In this document: piece after piece, positions 47,957 to 61,500 of the stretch
How positions within the stretch are numbered: the stretch's first letter is position 1
Layout of the letters: each line of letters starts with the position of its first letter
Assembly (NCBI GenBank): GCA_026874595.1
Contig: CM049319.1
Coordinates: forward strand, 38,323,473-38,387,472
Direction of reading: 5' to 3'
Length of the DNA stretch: 64,000 nt
DNA from: Sipunculus nudus
Taxonomy: Eukaryota > Annelida > Sipuncula > Golfingiida > Sipunculidae
Translations under genes and position numbers: made by a program
Notes under the pieces: generated by a model
Database searches by the model: none
What the model was told of the DNA's origin: nothing
What the model saw: the letters and a program-made list of their open reading frames with translations, nothing else

Positions 47957-49563
47957 TTTTTATTATTCATGTATTTACTTCTTCTGTGGGGTGTAAACAG
48001 AGTACTTTCTTTCTCCAGGGGGCCCCACTATCACTGAAGGGTGAGGGCTACATGAGAATCTTCATATAATTGAGCACACAGATGCCACCTGTAATGAAAA
48101 TTGTAAATTACTGTAACTGCAAGTGGCGATAACAGCAGTTGGGTAACTGGACAAAGGGTCAACGGAGTAACAGTATAGGGGTTGTTATAACTTGGGGTAA
48201 AATTATGTTATAGGCCTACATGTATCAGAATCTTACAAAATTATAGGGACCTACAGGTCTACGTGACACTTTGCACATAATAAACATAAACGGCGGAGCT
48301 TTGCAGGCTCCGACTGCATAATCTAGTTTATACAATTGATTTTAATATTGTATTTTTATTAGAAGTGTGTACAGTTTACATAAGTGTTTATCCAGGGCTG
48401 TCTCGTGGGAGTGGCAGAGAACCAGACAAGGGCACGATACATTATAATTAATGTGGTGATACCACTAACAGCCGGTATTGGCGAGGTCACTCCGGCCGGC
48501 CTGATGTGCAGGTTCATGGGCTGTAATAAATAAACAGTCAGCACGTGTACTGCCCGGAGAGAACTCAACAGGTCACATGAATGATATCAGTGGCTATCGA
48601 GAGGAAACTCACCATTCATTTGTTAGATAACTATAGATATATATCAGACCTACAGCTACAGGTCAAGTCTCTAGGCGAATGTTCCATAGCTTACAGCCGG
48701 ATGATTTGCTCTATGGAAGTCAAATTAGTATGAAGTGACTAATATCCAGTCATGTTGAATAAGTAACTGATACTGACTAGTGAACGCTGCAGGCGCGAGT
48801 GCATGCACATGTATATGCTACTCAAAGCCTACAGGGTCTACACCTTAGATCATATCATATGTCATGGTATTGATAGTAATGTTGGGAACACTTTAATACT
48901 GCTTCTATATACGATGAATGAATGATATATTGAATATTGTATAATAGAGTTAAAAATACACGAAGTGGTGTTTATATTAACTGTGGAGCTCCTAAATTGT
49001 ACATGGATAATGTCTATTGATTTTATATTGGCTACTGCAAAATACGGAAGAAAAACATGTGATAATTTAATTCGTATTCATAAACAGCTTATAAGATATA
49101 AATGGCCCAGTAAACTTAACAAAATAAATAATTTGATTTTTCAGTCAATGCTTTGATAGTCCAGTTATGGGATTTAATGAATGTTTTAAATATTCGATGC
49201 AGAAATAACATATTGGATACCACATACATGTATATTAGAACCAATGTGCATGTGTATATTGTTGACTTTGTTAACACGTAATTTAATACCTTTTTACATT
49301 TAATTTGCGGTAGGCAATCTATTTCAAGGACCGAGAAAATTTAGATAAAATTTTTATTTGATATTATGAAAAATCCAAGTAATATACGAAATTGAAATTC
49401 CTTCACAATATTTAAATTTTCTATACATAACATTATTTTATTTATTACATTAACTGCCATCTTCTCATGGAACACATTAACAGTAATTAATGGTTGTAAT
49501 TATTCTAAAAAAATACATAATTTGAAATGACCAGGACATCGTCACGGTACGGTCTGCTTGCAC
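47957..49563. other. Intergenic: nothing recognised
   Basis: Short random frames only; no repeat family recognised. Confidence 0.4.
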
Positions 49564-50436
49564 CCAACATAACTCTAAAAACTGGTTAAAAAGGTTATAA
49601 TGCACAGCATTAAAACCAACATAACTCTAAAACCTGGTTTAAAACATTTAATGCACAGCATTGAAACCAACATAACTCTAAAACCTGGTTTAAATTGTTA
49701 TAATGCACAGCATTGAAACCAATATAACTCTAAAACCTGGTTTAAAACGTTATAATGCACAGCATTGAAACCAACATAACTCTAAACCCTGGTTTAAAAC
49801 GTTATATATATTGCACAGCATTGAAACCAATATAACTCTAAAACCTGGTTTAAATTGTTATAATGCACAGCATTGAAACCAACATAACTCTAAAACCTGG
49901 TTTAAATTGTTATAATGCACAGCATTGAAACCAACATAACTCTAAAACCTGGTTTAAAACATTATATTGCACAACATTGAAACCATCATAACTCTAAAAC
50001 CTGGTTTAAAACATTATAATGCACAACATTGAAACTAACACAACTCTAAAACCTGTTTTAAACATTATGCACAACATTGAAACCAACAAAACTCTAAAAC
50101 CTGGTTTAAAACATTATAATGCACAACATTGAAATAAAAGTAACTCTAAAACCTGGTTTAAAACATTATAATGCACAGCATTGAAATCAACATAACTCTA
50201 AAACCTGGTTTAAAACGTTATAATGCACAGCATTGAAACCATCATAACTCTAAAACCTGGTTTAAAACATTATAATGCACAACATTGAAACCAACATAAC
50301 TCTAACCTGGTTTAAAACGTTATAATGCAGAGCATTAAAACCAACATAACTCTAAAACCTGGTTTAAAACGTTATAATTCACAGCATTGAAACCAACATA
50401 ACTCTAAAAACTTCATGGTTAAAACGTAATAAAGCT
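49564..50436. repeat. 52-bp minisatellite (about 16-17 units)
   Basis: The unit is CCAACATAACTCTAAAACCT plus GGTTTAAAACGTTATAATGC plus ACAGCATTGAAA. It has small deletions and a TATATAT insertion near 49805. Confidence 0.97.
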
Positions 50437-52974
50437 CGGAATTTGTTGTTCATTCTGAGAAGCCAGATGTAATACGTACAATATTCTTCATAATTCCATA
50501 TCCTCAGACAGGCATGTACGCGCGTGGCTTTGGCACAAAGAATCTTTTTGTTTTAAACACAAAACCACATATTCTTTAGTCATAAAAATGTGCAAATCCT
50601 TCTGATAAAATGCTTAAAAACTTTCAATGCCATGAAATAAACAAAGAAATGCTTACCATTTACATAAACCAGAGACTCAAGGCTGAAATATAAATAATAA
50701 TCGAACAGAATAAGATAGATTCATAAGGGCAGACCTGATAATTTATTTGTCTAAATAATAATTGATTTGTTTATGATAATGATCACTTTTTATGACTCTG
50801 TGACTCTATCTGCTTTATTATTATTTTATCAATATACAGTTCACAATCATAGCGCAACACAGCTAAGTGAATTATCGGAAGTCTCGACTTAGGTGATTTG
50901 TTAAGATAATTCAGAATTGCAAGCACTGAAATAATATTACTGTATACTTATCAGCTGCTGTGAGCGACTCCTTCACTCTCTCAGGGCCATATATCAAAAC
51001 ATGTTTATGATTGATGCCTTTCCACAGATATAGGGCACGGACGTTGGAGCACACAGTCCGGTTACCACAGAGTTTTATCAGTGTCTGATAAGGTCCACTT
51101 GGACACCAACCGTCACCGGAACGAGTTCAGATAGGTGTAGTGTACGGTGTGAAGAACACCCCCGGTTATGTTATACCCCTGATATACAAACTGTGCATAA
51201 ACTTTTTTTATTCATTTTTATTAATGATCTGAACTAAACTAAATGCAATATGACGAAATCTCTAGTTTACTAGATGTTAATGTGTCTTTACTAGATGTTT
51301 TGGTTGTAACTAACGTTTTGTATCTGAACTTTGAAATAGTTATGAGAATGTGAATATAAGGTTAATATTTGTGCTTTTGGTTTAAACAATATTTATTGCA
51401 TAGCAATGAGGATATGAAATCAGGGCGCAGCCCTATATCAAGTCCACACCTGTACTTTTCTGCCCCATTAAATACATATAGTCGTAAAGCCTATTATGAG
51501 ACAAAGTTTTAAAAAGTGAGTAAAGTTATCCTTTTATTTTATTATGCCATAAAATATTTAATCATGTTTCAAGTGGTAAATTAAGATATATTCCACTGAC
51601 AATGGACAAATCATTTTTAGATTCTAAAGGTTCACGCTAGATCAACAAAATCGTTATACAAGGATGAATAGTTTCACTCTTTAACGGGGTGATCAGTTTC
51701 CGAGACACCAATAACTTTCCTCTCCAATCTGACATAAATATTGGTTATTTATGAAGTCCATATCTGAATCATACATAACTAAGGCAAGGGCCTGATCACA
51801 CCATAAGTTAATAAGTAACGGGATTTATATGGCGAGCTAGTGTTGGTTACACGGTCCTTTCTACACCTGTCTCTGCCAATCTCACCCTGGACTGACGTTT
51901 TCCTGCAAGAAAAGGTATCGAACATTTATTTTCATTTATTAAATAATAAGCTCATACATACTGCGAACTGTAGGTTGTAATTTCATTTGGTTTTATATCT
52001 AACTACTTGAATGCTGGACATGGAAGTCACTTTCATGTCATCTCACATCACCCACGAATGTTTCATTTTCGCCTGAAACAACTGATGAACATGATTCTAT
52101 AAACCAGTTTATTTTTAGGAATATTTCGTCCATTAAAAAATCAATTGTCAGGAAAAAGATTATTTAATACAAATATGAAGCAACTGAATATAATTCAATT
52201 GGAATAATACCCTATAACAATTTATTTGAGATGACAGCAAAATAGGAAACCCTCAGAAAAAATTATATGAAGTTTTGACTGTGAGAGAGTCTGACTGCAT
52301 AATAGTTATATATAACGTTGACGATTAGAAAGTTTGAATTTGGATTGCGCTTCAAACATTAATAATCACTACAAACTATAATTTAAGATAACGGAAAACT
52401 GTTTACATGTTCCAGTATCACTGATTATACCCAATAATAGTGGGGACCGTATATGTTTAATTTCTACTTTTACCCTAAGTCTATATATTGCTTTTAGGTT
52501 CACTCTGTAGTATACTCCGGTATAAAAATTGCTTTGTTTAAAAAATCAGAAATATCATTTTAACTGATTTGCCACTTGTACACATGGACCTTTAAATTGT
52601 TTTACTTTAAACCTGTATGTATTATACCTGTATATATTGAAACATATACGCATCCTGATACTAGTGATCATGACCTTTATAGAATTACACCATGCTCCTC
52701 ATGATGTTTTTATACGGGTCAGTTTATCACTATTTTGTCGATAAGCCGTTAATGTATCGGGGGTAGCTGACAGATTTAGGTCTCGGTAGGATCATATATT
52801 GTACAACACTCAGTAAAATATATGACCAGTCAAAAACTATATCAAAAGTAATATATTACATGCTAACGTCATAAGATATTTTCTACATTCTGGTGGAAGT
52901 TTTTTTTAAGAAATCATATCCTATATCTTATCCTATCTAAAGCAACCTGATAGGGGTATTTTCTTATATCATAT
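50437..52974. other. Intergenic: AT-rich, nothing recognised
   Basis: No exon, RNA or repeat recognised. Confidence 0.4.
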
Positions 52975-53690
52975 ATTTCTGGCCGTGTTAAACACAAGCT
53001 ACATTTCTTACCGAGTTAAACATACGTTTCTTGGGGTATATTTCTGGCCGTGTTAAACACAAGATACATTTCTTGAGATATATTTCTAGCCGTGTTCAAC
53101 ATATGTTTCTTGTGGTATATTTCTGGCCTTGTTAAACACAAGATACATTTCCTGAGGTATATTTCTGGCCGTGTTCAACATAAGTTTCTTGAGGTATATA
53201 TTTCTGGCCGTGTTAAACATGATATACGTTTCTCGAGGTATATATTTGGTCGTGATAAACGTAAATACGTTAATTGAGGTATATATCTGAATTTATAAAA
53301 CATAAGATACGTTTATTGAGGTATATTTATGGATGTGTAAAACATAAGACACGTTTATTTAGGTATATTTCTGGATGTGTAAAACATAAGATACGTTTAT
53401 TGAGGTATATTTCTGGATGTGTAAAACATAAGATACGTTTATTGAAATATATTTCTCGTGGTGATAAACATAAGATACTAGTATACGTTTATTGAGGTAT
53501 TTTCTAGATGTGTAAAATATAAGATACGTTTATTGGGATATTTTTCTGATCGTTATAAACATAAGATACGTTTATTGAGGTATATTTCTGGATGTGTAAA
53601 ACATAAGATACGTTTATTGAGATATAATTCTGGTCGGAATAAACATAAGATACATTTATTGAGGTATATTTCTGTCCATGCTGAATTAGA
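52975..53690. repeat. 42-bp minisatellite (about 16 units), partly open as a 14-residue repeat
   Basis: The unit is GTAAAACATAAGATACGTTT plus ATTGAGGTATATTTCTGGATGT. Because 42 is divisible by three it reads (YISGCVKHKIRLLR)n over three interrupted stretches. Left units use TTTCTGGCCGTGTTAAACA, right units TTTCTGGATGTGTAAAACA. There is no evidence that it is translated. Confidence 0.95.
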
Positions 53691-55127
53691 TCATTTTCTT
53701 TATATATTTCGAATAATATTTATTAAGTTATTTGATTTCAGTCATATATCCATACTGAACATATTTTACTGGAGGCATTTATCTGTATTTACGGATTAAG
53801 GTAGGAATCAAGGTATTTTTCTCGAGGTATATTCCTTGCTCACAGATTCAGAAATGATCTTGGTTGTATTTGTCTTCTTACTGACCAACATATTTTTACC
53901 AAACATTTTGAGCATTTTAATGGAGATAGCCCCGTGCATATAAGCATAAGCTTCGCAGGGAAATATTATATCAGTAAACATAAATATGACTTGTTTGCCT
54001 CAAGTTTTTTTTAGTCACATTATCCACATGAGTATTGAGTATTCTACAGGTATGAACTATATTATGAATTTGAAGGATGGTATTTTTTTTAACTTTAAGC
54101 ACGGACAGACAAGCATTTGCTGACTTGGAGAGAAGTTTTCGTTTTCTAAAGCAACTTTCATCAACCATGCAGCTTATCCCATAAAAATCAGCATGCATGT
54201 CTCTATCTTGGTTTAATCATGAACCTTTCATCCCAGTATAATGTTTATTGTTATTTTCATATTTTAAACTGCCTTAATAAATTATTATTTTTTTTTATTA
54301 TTTAAGAAGCTGCATTATGTCCGAGCTTCACTGTTTAAAGCATTATACAATTATATTGCGGACTGTAAGTTTATAATGGTATAATGCTCCTGAGCCTGTA
54401 TCCTTATGATTGGCGCAGACAAGAATCATCATGGAAGGTCAAGCATGCTGTGTAACATGCATGTGCGTGTAAGCCCAACGGTAATATCACGCATTTGTTT
54501 CGAGAAGGACATACATGTCATGTATGACCATTGATAATGCTTACATTGGTTGAAAATAATATTGATATTTAAGAACTAAAAGCGTGAATGAAAATAAACA
54601 GTCGATGCCCTGGAATATCCTTATTGTCTACCTAAACACCGTTTGAAGGCGAACTTTCCTCAATTTGAGGAAGGTTAACTTTCATTGAATAACTCATATT
54701 TTGCTGACCCTTCTCAAGATTACGCATTTATAACCTCAGATTTACGTGTATTTACGAATTACCATATTTTGATTGATGGGCCAGCTATGGACAGTACCTT
54801 GGCTACAGATAATGTCATAAACTTTGACCAACCAGGCGAAAGACATGCTGACCCTGCTCATTGCCGTGACGTATATACACCAATATTTACACACAGGCTT
54901 GGTGTCTGATCGTACCCAACAGTTTTTTTTTCCAGATCTCGTTTTGTCATCAGGTCCAATGAGTTTTCACACCTACCCTTCACCTTTATATTTGTAAACA
55001 TCATCTTTTTTTGCCCGGTTGTGTCCGTGTTTTTGTGACATTCCCGTGGGCTTTGTTTGCATTAGGCCAACATGAAATGTATGTGTTAGCACGATATAAG
55101 GCTATTTAAATCAAGTGCGTCTGTGCT
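53691..55127. other. Intergenic: nothing recognised
   Basis: A 74-codon frame at 54685-54909 (non-ATG start) has no recognisable motif. Confidence 0.4.
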
Positions 55128-56012
55128 AATCTAGACAGACTATGGTAATCTCCTGGGTCTATGTTAGCCTACACAGGCTGCGTTGGTCCCGTGTAACTAT
55201 GTTAACCTAGACAGGCTGTGTTGAACCGTATGTCTGTTTTAGCCTTGGCAGGCTGTATTGACCCCGTGTGTCTCTGTTAGCTTAGACAGGCTGTATTGAC
55301 CATGCGTGTCTGTTTTAGCCTTGTCAGGCTGTGTTGAGCCGTGTGTCTGTGTTAGCTTAGACAGGCTGAGTGACCCATGTGTCTCTGTCAGACTAGACAG
55401 GCTGTGATGATCCCGTGTGTCTATGTTAGCTTAGACAGGCTGTATTGACCCGTGTGTCTATGTGAGCCTAGACAGGCTGTGTTGACCCGTGTGTCTCTGT
55501 TAGCCTAGACAGGCTGAGTGACACGTGTGTCTCTGTTAGCTTAGACAGGCTGTATTGAGCATGTGTGTCTATGTGAGCCTAGACCGGCTTGTGTTGACCC
55601 GTGTGACTATGTCAGCGTTGACAGGCTGTGTTCAACCGTGTGTCTGTTTTAGCCTTGTCAGGCTGTGTTGAGCCGTTTGTCTGTGTTAGACTAGACAGGC
55701 TGAATGACCCGTGTGTCTATGTTAGACTAGACAGGCGGTGTTGATCCGTGTGTCTGTGATAGCCTATACAGGCTAAGTGACCCGTGTGTCTCTATTAGTC
55801 TAGACAGGCTGTGTTGATCGTGCGTGTCTCTGATAGCCTAGACAGGCTGAGTGACCCTTGTGTCTCTGTTAGCCTAGACAGGCTGTGTTGACCCGTGGGT
55901 CTCTGTTAGCTTAGCCAGGCTGAGGGACCGTGCGTGTGTCTCTGTAAGCTAAGACAGGCTGTATTGACTCCGTGTGTCTATGTGAGCCTAGACAGGCTGA
56001 GTTAGCCTAGAG
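55128..56012. repeat. 37-bp minisatellite (about 23-24 units)
   Basis: The unit is TGTGTCTCTGTTAGCCTAG plus ACAGGCTGTGTTGACCCG. Units vary (AGCTTAGACAGG, AGCCTTGTCAGG) with small length changes; stops occur in all frames. Confidence 0.96.
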
Positions 56013-57855
56013 GAGACTGCTTGCATCTCACTCCGCCGTATTTGAATATATAAACAAAGTGTATAGCCTGGTCAAATTCAAGTGAAGGCAAAACACGTGT
56101 AATCAATATCAAGCCGTAGCGAGTTATATAAGGAGTAGCCTTATCAAGGATCCGCTATCTAGATGTCAGTAACTGGGGCAAGTTGACTATTTCATCAAGG
56201 TGAACAAGATTATTAGATCTACATGATTTAAATTGATGTACGACTCCGTTTGGTTATATTTACACTTTTATTTTGCTAGGAATCTGGAATCTTTTGAGGT
56301 CATTAATGACTAGCTATGTTTTCATTAATACAAGTTATTTTTTTCCTTTATCAACGGCATACATTAAGACCTTTACTGAGGTTTTTTTTCCACGAAAAAG
56401 ACAATTATTCAGATTTCTTTGCGCAGAAGTTAATCCTATCAAACGTATTGAATCTCCCATTTTTATTTTAGTAATATGCCTTGTCTGTGCTACCAGTCCT
56501 ATGTTACCAGATGAGCGATGTATTATATTATCATGTTTTTATAGGTTAAGTCTAAATTTTTATTTTATATTGTACATATTGTACTTGATTGTTATGAGTT
56601 TACCGGTGAGAGCATGCAAGTGGTGTACACTATATGTACAGGCCCTTGCAACTTATATTATATAACGATAACTGTTTATTTATTTATTTTTTTTATTTAT
56701 TGGAAAATATCGCCAGAATATAGACTAAAGGACGGAGACGTGAATACTCTCAATTTTTTTTTCTCTTAAACATGTCAGGTTGAACCTTTTTGAATTGACC
56801 AGGAGCTATTACTTGATTTCGGAATATTCTGACATGTAGAAATTATAGTTTACATATATTGAATGGGATATCGTAACTTACACGTGCATAGATTTTTCTC
56901 CATTATTTTCAGTAATGCTCAACTTAAAGCGTATATAAGTTTACGACGTCTTGTAGACGTTTGTCTTGCAAAATTTCAATACAATTAGATGCCGTGACAT
57001 TTATGGTTCTCGACGATTTCTGGGGCCACTTCAGTTTTGTTTTGGAAGCACCCACCATCGGTAAAATATTTTTTTTCTGTCAGGATTTTCATGTTAGCCA
57101 AATGACAGTCGCGCAAACATAAAATTCCACACGTAACACCTATACAAAAGAATAATTAAACCTGGAAAGTAACATCCAGATGATGTGATTTTTTATTAAG
57201 ACTGTTGGAATGAGGTTTAAGGTGTTTCACCATCTGTATATTCTACATTTATTGAATGTTAGGTTGTTATTGTCGTGTTCAGACATGTAAGTATCGTGTT
57301 GAAAAAGTCCTCCGGCATACTACTTTACAAAGTACTCTCATTTGCAGGAAATATTAGTAGAAAATTTAACAAATTATATATGCCTGAAAACATTGTAAAG
57401 GGTAAAATCTTACGGTATTCACAACGGATACAGAATTTTATAACAGGGAGTGTGCGCAGACTGGGATGGGAGGAAGGGGGTTTTCCCTTCAGATGGCGTA
57501 GATTGCCTATTTTTCTATTTCATAGCTTAATAGGCCGAAAAATCTGCTCATGATATCAGGAGGGATTTGCAAAATATATGTATGATTTTCTACTCGATCA
57601 TAGTGTTTTCTGATTCAAAAGGTGTATAGCGTTACTCTTCTTTGGGCATGTAAAGGCTGACCCAGTAACTCATCCTTGAAGTTTCACTGTTTAATATGGG
57701 ATGTGGTACTGCAATGCCCATTGTAAGCGGTAAAAGTAATTGGACGTTGAACATCTGTAATAATAGATATACAGTTTTCTGTTATACAATATATTGTTCA
57801 ATCGCGTTAGTCTCGCTACCTTATAAGATATTCCATTTTGTGAGCTTTTCCTGAA

Positions 57856-57856
<1 letters not shown>
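56013..57856. other. Intergenic upstream of SLC28: nothing recognised
   Basis: Frames at 56273-56665 and 57275-57553 start with non-ATG or unsupported codons and show no conserved motif. Confidence 0.4.

Positions 57857-57927
<71 letters not shown>
57857..57927. repeat. (TA)n microsatellite upstream of SLC28
   Basis: About 35 uninterrupted TA repeats ending about 190 bp before the start codon. Confidence 0.97.
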
Positions 57928-57930
<3 letters not shown>

Positions 57931-58065
57931 AATGATATCTAATTAAATCTGATGCTTATTCTTCTAGTTTTGAGCAATCCTAGGATTGTAACACAATGGA
58001 AAGTGTTTTGCTAAATCACCAGAAAACATATAAAACTGAGTGACCGCATGCTTGAATAATTTCAG

Positions 58066-58113
58066 GTTGCCTAGGTATACCCCTCTAGGCTTGGATAAAC
58101 AACAGCCGCCACC
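58066..58113 (+). other. SLC28 5' leader segment after a likely splice acceptor
   Basis: AATAATTTCAG ends at 58065, suggesting a non-coding exon further upstream. The start codon context GCCGCCACCATGA is a textbook-strong Kozak sequence, which supports translation from 58114. Confidence 0.65.
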
Positions 58114-58577
58114 ATGAGCAAGTTCATCCTCCCTCCCGGGGTTAGCAGCACAACTCAAGTTCAGTATGAAAACCACGCCTACGACGGGGATCCAAACATG
58201 GTGCTGAACAGTAAACTCCCCAACGACTACCAGATGCCCACGACCTCCGACCGTGACAGTGTCAGTGTCGAGGATGACGGCAGACCCAAGGGCTGTGTGC
58301 GCAAATTTCAGTCGACAACCGCCAGCTTCTGTCGCAGGAACAGTAGCATTATCTCTAAACTGGTGCTGCTTCTATTGCTGGTGGCTTACACCATCTACTT
58401 GGGGTTCGCCATCAGCCACAGCGTGAGGAACGCCACTGCTCTGATCGTCATTACCGCCATCGTGGTTTTCTTCGTCATTTACTACACCATCCAACATTAC
58501 TTCGGAGATATCATCAACAGCAAATTTCTCTCACCTCTTGGAAACTTTCTAACAAAGGCATGGCCTTACATGAGGTG
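58114..58577 (+). CDS. SLC28A-like: SLC28-like exon 1
   Basis: 154 codons plus two bases of Trp155; donor GTAAGT at 58578. It encodes a hydrophilic N-terminal tail with YENHAYDGDPN and an RKFQSTTASFCRRN basic stretch. TM1 (KLVLLLLLVAYTIYLGFAI) and TM2 (ALIVITAIVVFFVIYYTIQ) follow. Its GC content is clearly above the flanking introns. Confidence 0.93.
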
Positions 58578-61500
58578 GTAAGTTATATCAAATGCTCTAG
58601 ATATTTCAGGGCTTTAACACAGGGTAAGGACATTTTCAAAAGCTAACTTGCGCTGAGGGCGGCCAGGCAGGGTGGATTTGATGCACTCGTAAAAATTAAT
58701 ATCTGTATTCAACCATTGGGATGCATGATTATTTTACAATTTCATGAAAGTAAATCAATTCTTGAATATGTAATTTTATAGTTGGACATTAACAGGGAAA
58801 AATAACTTGATATCTTTAAATGACATACTAATAATACTATAGATCTACTTTAACGGTACACAAATTACTGAGAAATTTTGTTGTTTGCAGGTTTTTGGTG
58901 CCTGCTGTGTTTCTGCTGTTGATCATGTATCTGATTTTCTCGGTGATCGAGGAATTTAGACAACTTCAGTCAATATCCGGTATGGTCGTCATCATCGCCC
59001 TCACGTATCTGTTCTCAAAACACCCAGACAAGGTGGGCTGTCATTTTAACACCTATAAACCCCTCTGTCTTCCTGTTTGGAATTTAATCACCTATCTTAT
59101 ATATAAAACCCATCATTGATAAAATACAATCCTGACGCTGTAGATCATCTGCCAATAAGAAAGATTATATTTAGTTTAATGTTAAGGTATGATTATCGTC
59201 TGAATCTCCCGTATCTAAAATAAATCCTAAAACGAGATTTTAAATTTATCATTGAACGAAATTTCAAAATTTCACATTTAGTGTAGATAGGAACATGATG
59301 GTGGATAAATAAAAAAAAAACATTTCTGAGACATTGTTATGTAGTTATGAATAAATCTTTTAAAAAGCAGAATATTGTTACTAGGGTCTTAAAAATAGTG
59401 TACCTTTTAAACATTAAAATTTTTTAAAATGTTAGAAAATCATGTGATTTTAAGAAGTTAAAAAATCTGTATACTATTATAAAGTTCACTATAACCAGGT
59501 TTAAAATCATGTATACTTTATGGGGTTTCATGTTAATATAAACTACATTTGAACTGGTTTTAGATTTATGGGTTTTAGACAATAATAATCTAAACTAAAT
59601 AAATAAATCACGCATTTGAACAAGAAGTAGCGTGAAGTAAGCCGAACTGTAGTATAATTTATCAAAATACCTACACTTAATATGCTATCGTTGGAAGCAA
59701 TGTTGGTTTAGATTCTTTCTGTTCATGTTTTGAAGTGAATTTTCACATAGTCATCCTTGCGAAATAGGACGTGATAAAAAAGTGAATATAATGAAAAAGT
59801 AAACCAACATGGCAATCACAATTGTAAGGTGTTATAAGTGTGAACATCCCAAATTCATCTTCGGGTTGAGCTCTCTGAGCATCTGTAATTTATGCTAGTG
59901 TTTAACCATCAGAACATCCGTTATTCGTTTTCTTTTAAAGCCATCAGAACATCTGTAATACATGTTCGTGCTGAACCACAGAACATTCGTAATTCGTTTC
60001 CGTGCTTGGCCATCAGAGCATTCGTCTTTCATTGTCGTTTTGAGCCTTAAAACATCCGTAATTGATTTTCGTGCTGAGCCATAAGAAAATCCTTGATTCA
60101 ACAGAGCATCCGTGATTCGTTTCCGTGCTTGGTCATCAGAAGATCGTTTATTTAACAGAAATCCATATTTCATTAACGTGCTCGGCCATCAGAACATCCG
60201 TAATTCGCCGTCGTGTTGAGCTATTAGAACATCCGTGTTTTATTTTCATGTTGAGCCATCAGAACATCCGTAATCATGTTCGTGCTGAACCATCGGAACA
60301 TCCGTTATTCGTCTTCGAGATCAGACATCAGAACATTCGTAATTCATCTTCGTGGTTAACCATCAGAATATCTGTATACATCTTCGTGGTAAGCCATCTG
60401 AGCATCCGTGATTCGTCTTCGTGTTGAGCCATCAGAACATCTGTAATTCATCTTCGTACTTAACCAAGAGATAAACATTTTCGTGCTGATCCATCAGGAA
60501 ATTCTTAATGCAACAGAGCACCCGTATTTCATTATATTGCTTGACCATCAGAACATCCGTAATTCATCTTCGTATGGAGCCATCATAACATCCTTAATTC
60601 ATCTCCGTGTCGAGCCATCAGAAAATTCGTGATTCATCTTTATTGCTTGGCGTGCATCAGAACATTTGTAAATCCTCCTTAGTTCTTTTCTGCCAGACAC
60701 AACCGTGCTTCCTCGTCATGCCTGGACGTCAGTAATTCCGTAATTTATTTCCGTGGCTAACCAGAAATGACGCAGTAACCTTTAACCACCAGAATGTTCA
60801 CACATCACTTGTAAGCATGTATATCACCAAGTAATCCTTGCCCATTGGAACGTATGTAAATCTCCCAGATTTCTCTAACCACCAGAACGTCGGTAAACCA
60901 GTCGTTAATGCCTAATAGCAGGGAAGTATATGTACAATGAAAAGCCTTAAGTTTAACCCTGGAACTTACCTGTTTCCGTCCGTGTGCTGATCAGGTGCGA
61001 TGGAGGCCTGTGGTAGTCGGGTTCACCATGCAATTTGTTATGGGGATTCTGGTTCTCCGGTGGCGGCCTGGATACGAGATCGTCAAGTGGCTGTCTGATC
61101 AGATCACCACCTTCATTGGCTACTCAAACGAGGGCGCCGCGGCTGTGTTCGGGGATCCCTTCATGCTGTTCCATCCGTTTGTCTTCGTGGTGAGTTTAAA
61201 AAAATAAAGTGAAAAAAATGTTATTCATATTTTGGCTTGAACGTATAAACAATAGGTTAAGCAACCTCTTCCTAATCATTTCATTCTTGACTGGGTATAC
61301 ATTAGGAAAACTAAGTATACTGACCCCATTCCAGACCTGTTGACGTGAATAGATGCCTTTGCTTGTGTTCCGAAAATTTGTAAACGGTTTCCTATGGACA
61401 TAATGGCCTGTTTTAGTTTTGCTGTAACCAAAGGCGCTAGAATAGCTATAAGGGTAGATTTCGGTTATCTTTGTTACTTTTCTGGGTCATTTCCATATAA

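Noticed and set aside
56273-56665. 130-codon plus-strand frame upstream of SLC28
   Set aside because: Starts at TTG, low-complexity hydrophobic composition expected from AT-rich DNA, no conserved motif.
57275-57553. 92-codon frame upstream of SLC28
   Set aside because: No similarity to transporter N-termini, no Kozak support; the strong ATG at 58114 explains the gene start.
59895-60427. Frames ARKRITD... (minus) and SHQNIRN... (plus)
   Set aside because: Arise from the 35-bp minisatellite in SLC28 intron 2.
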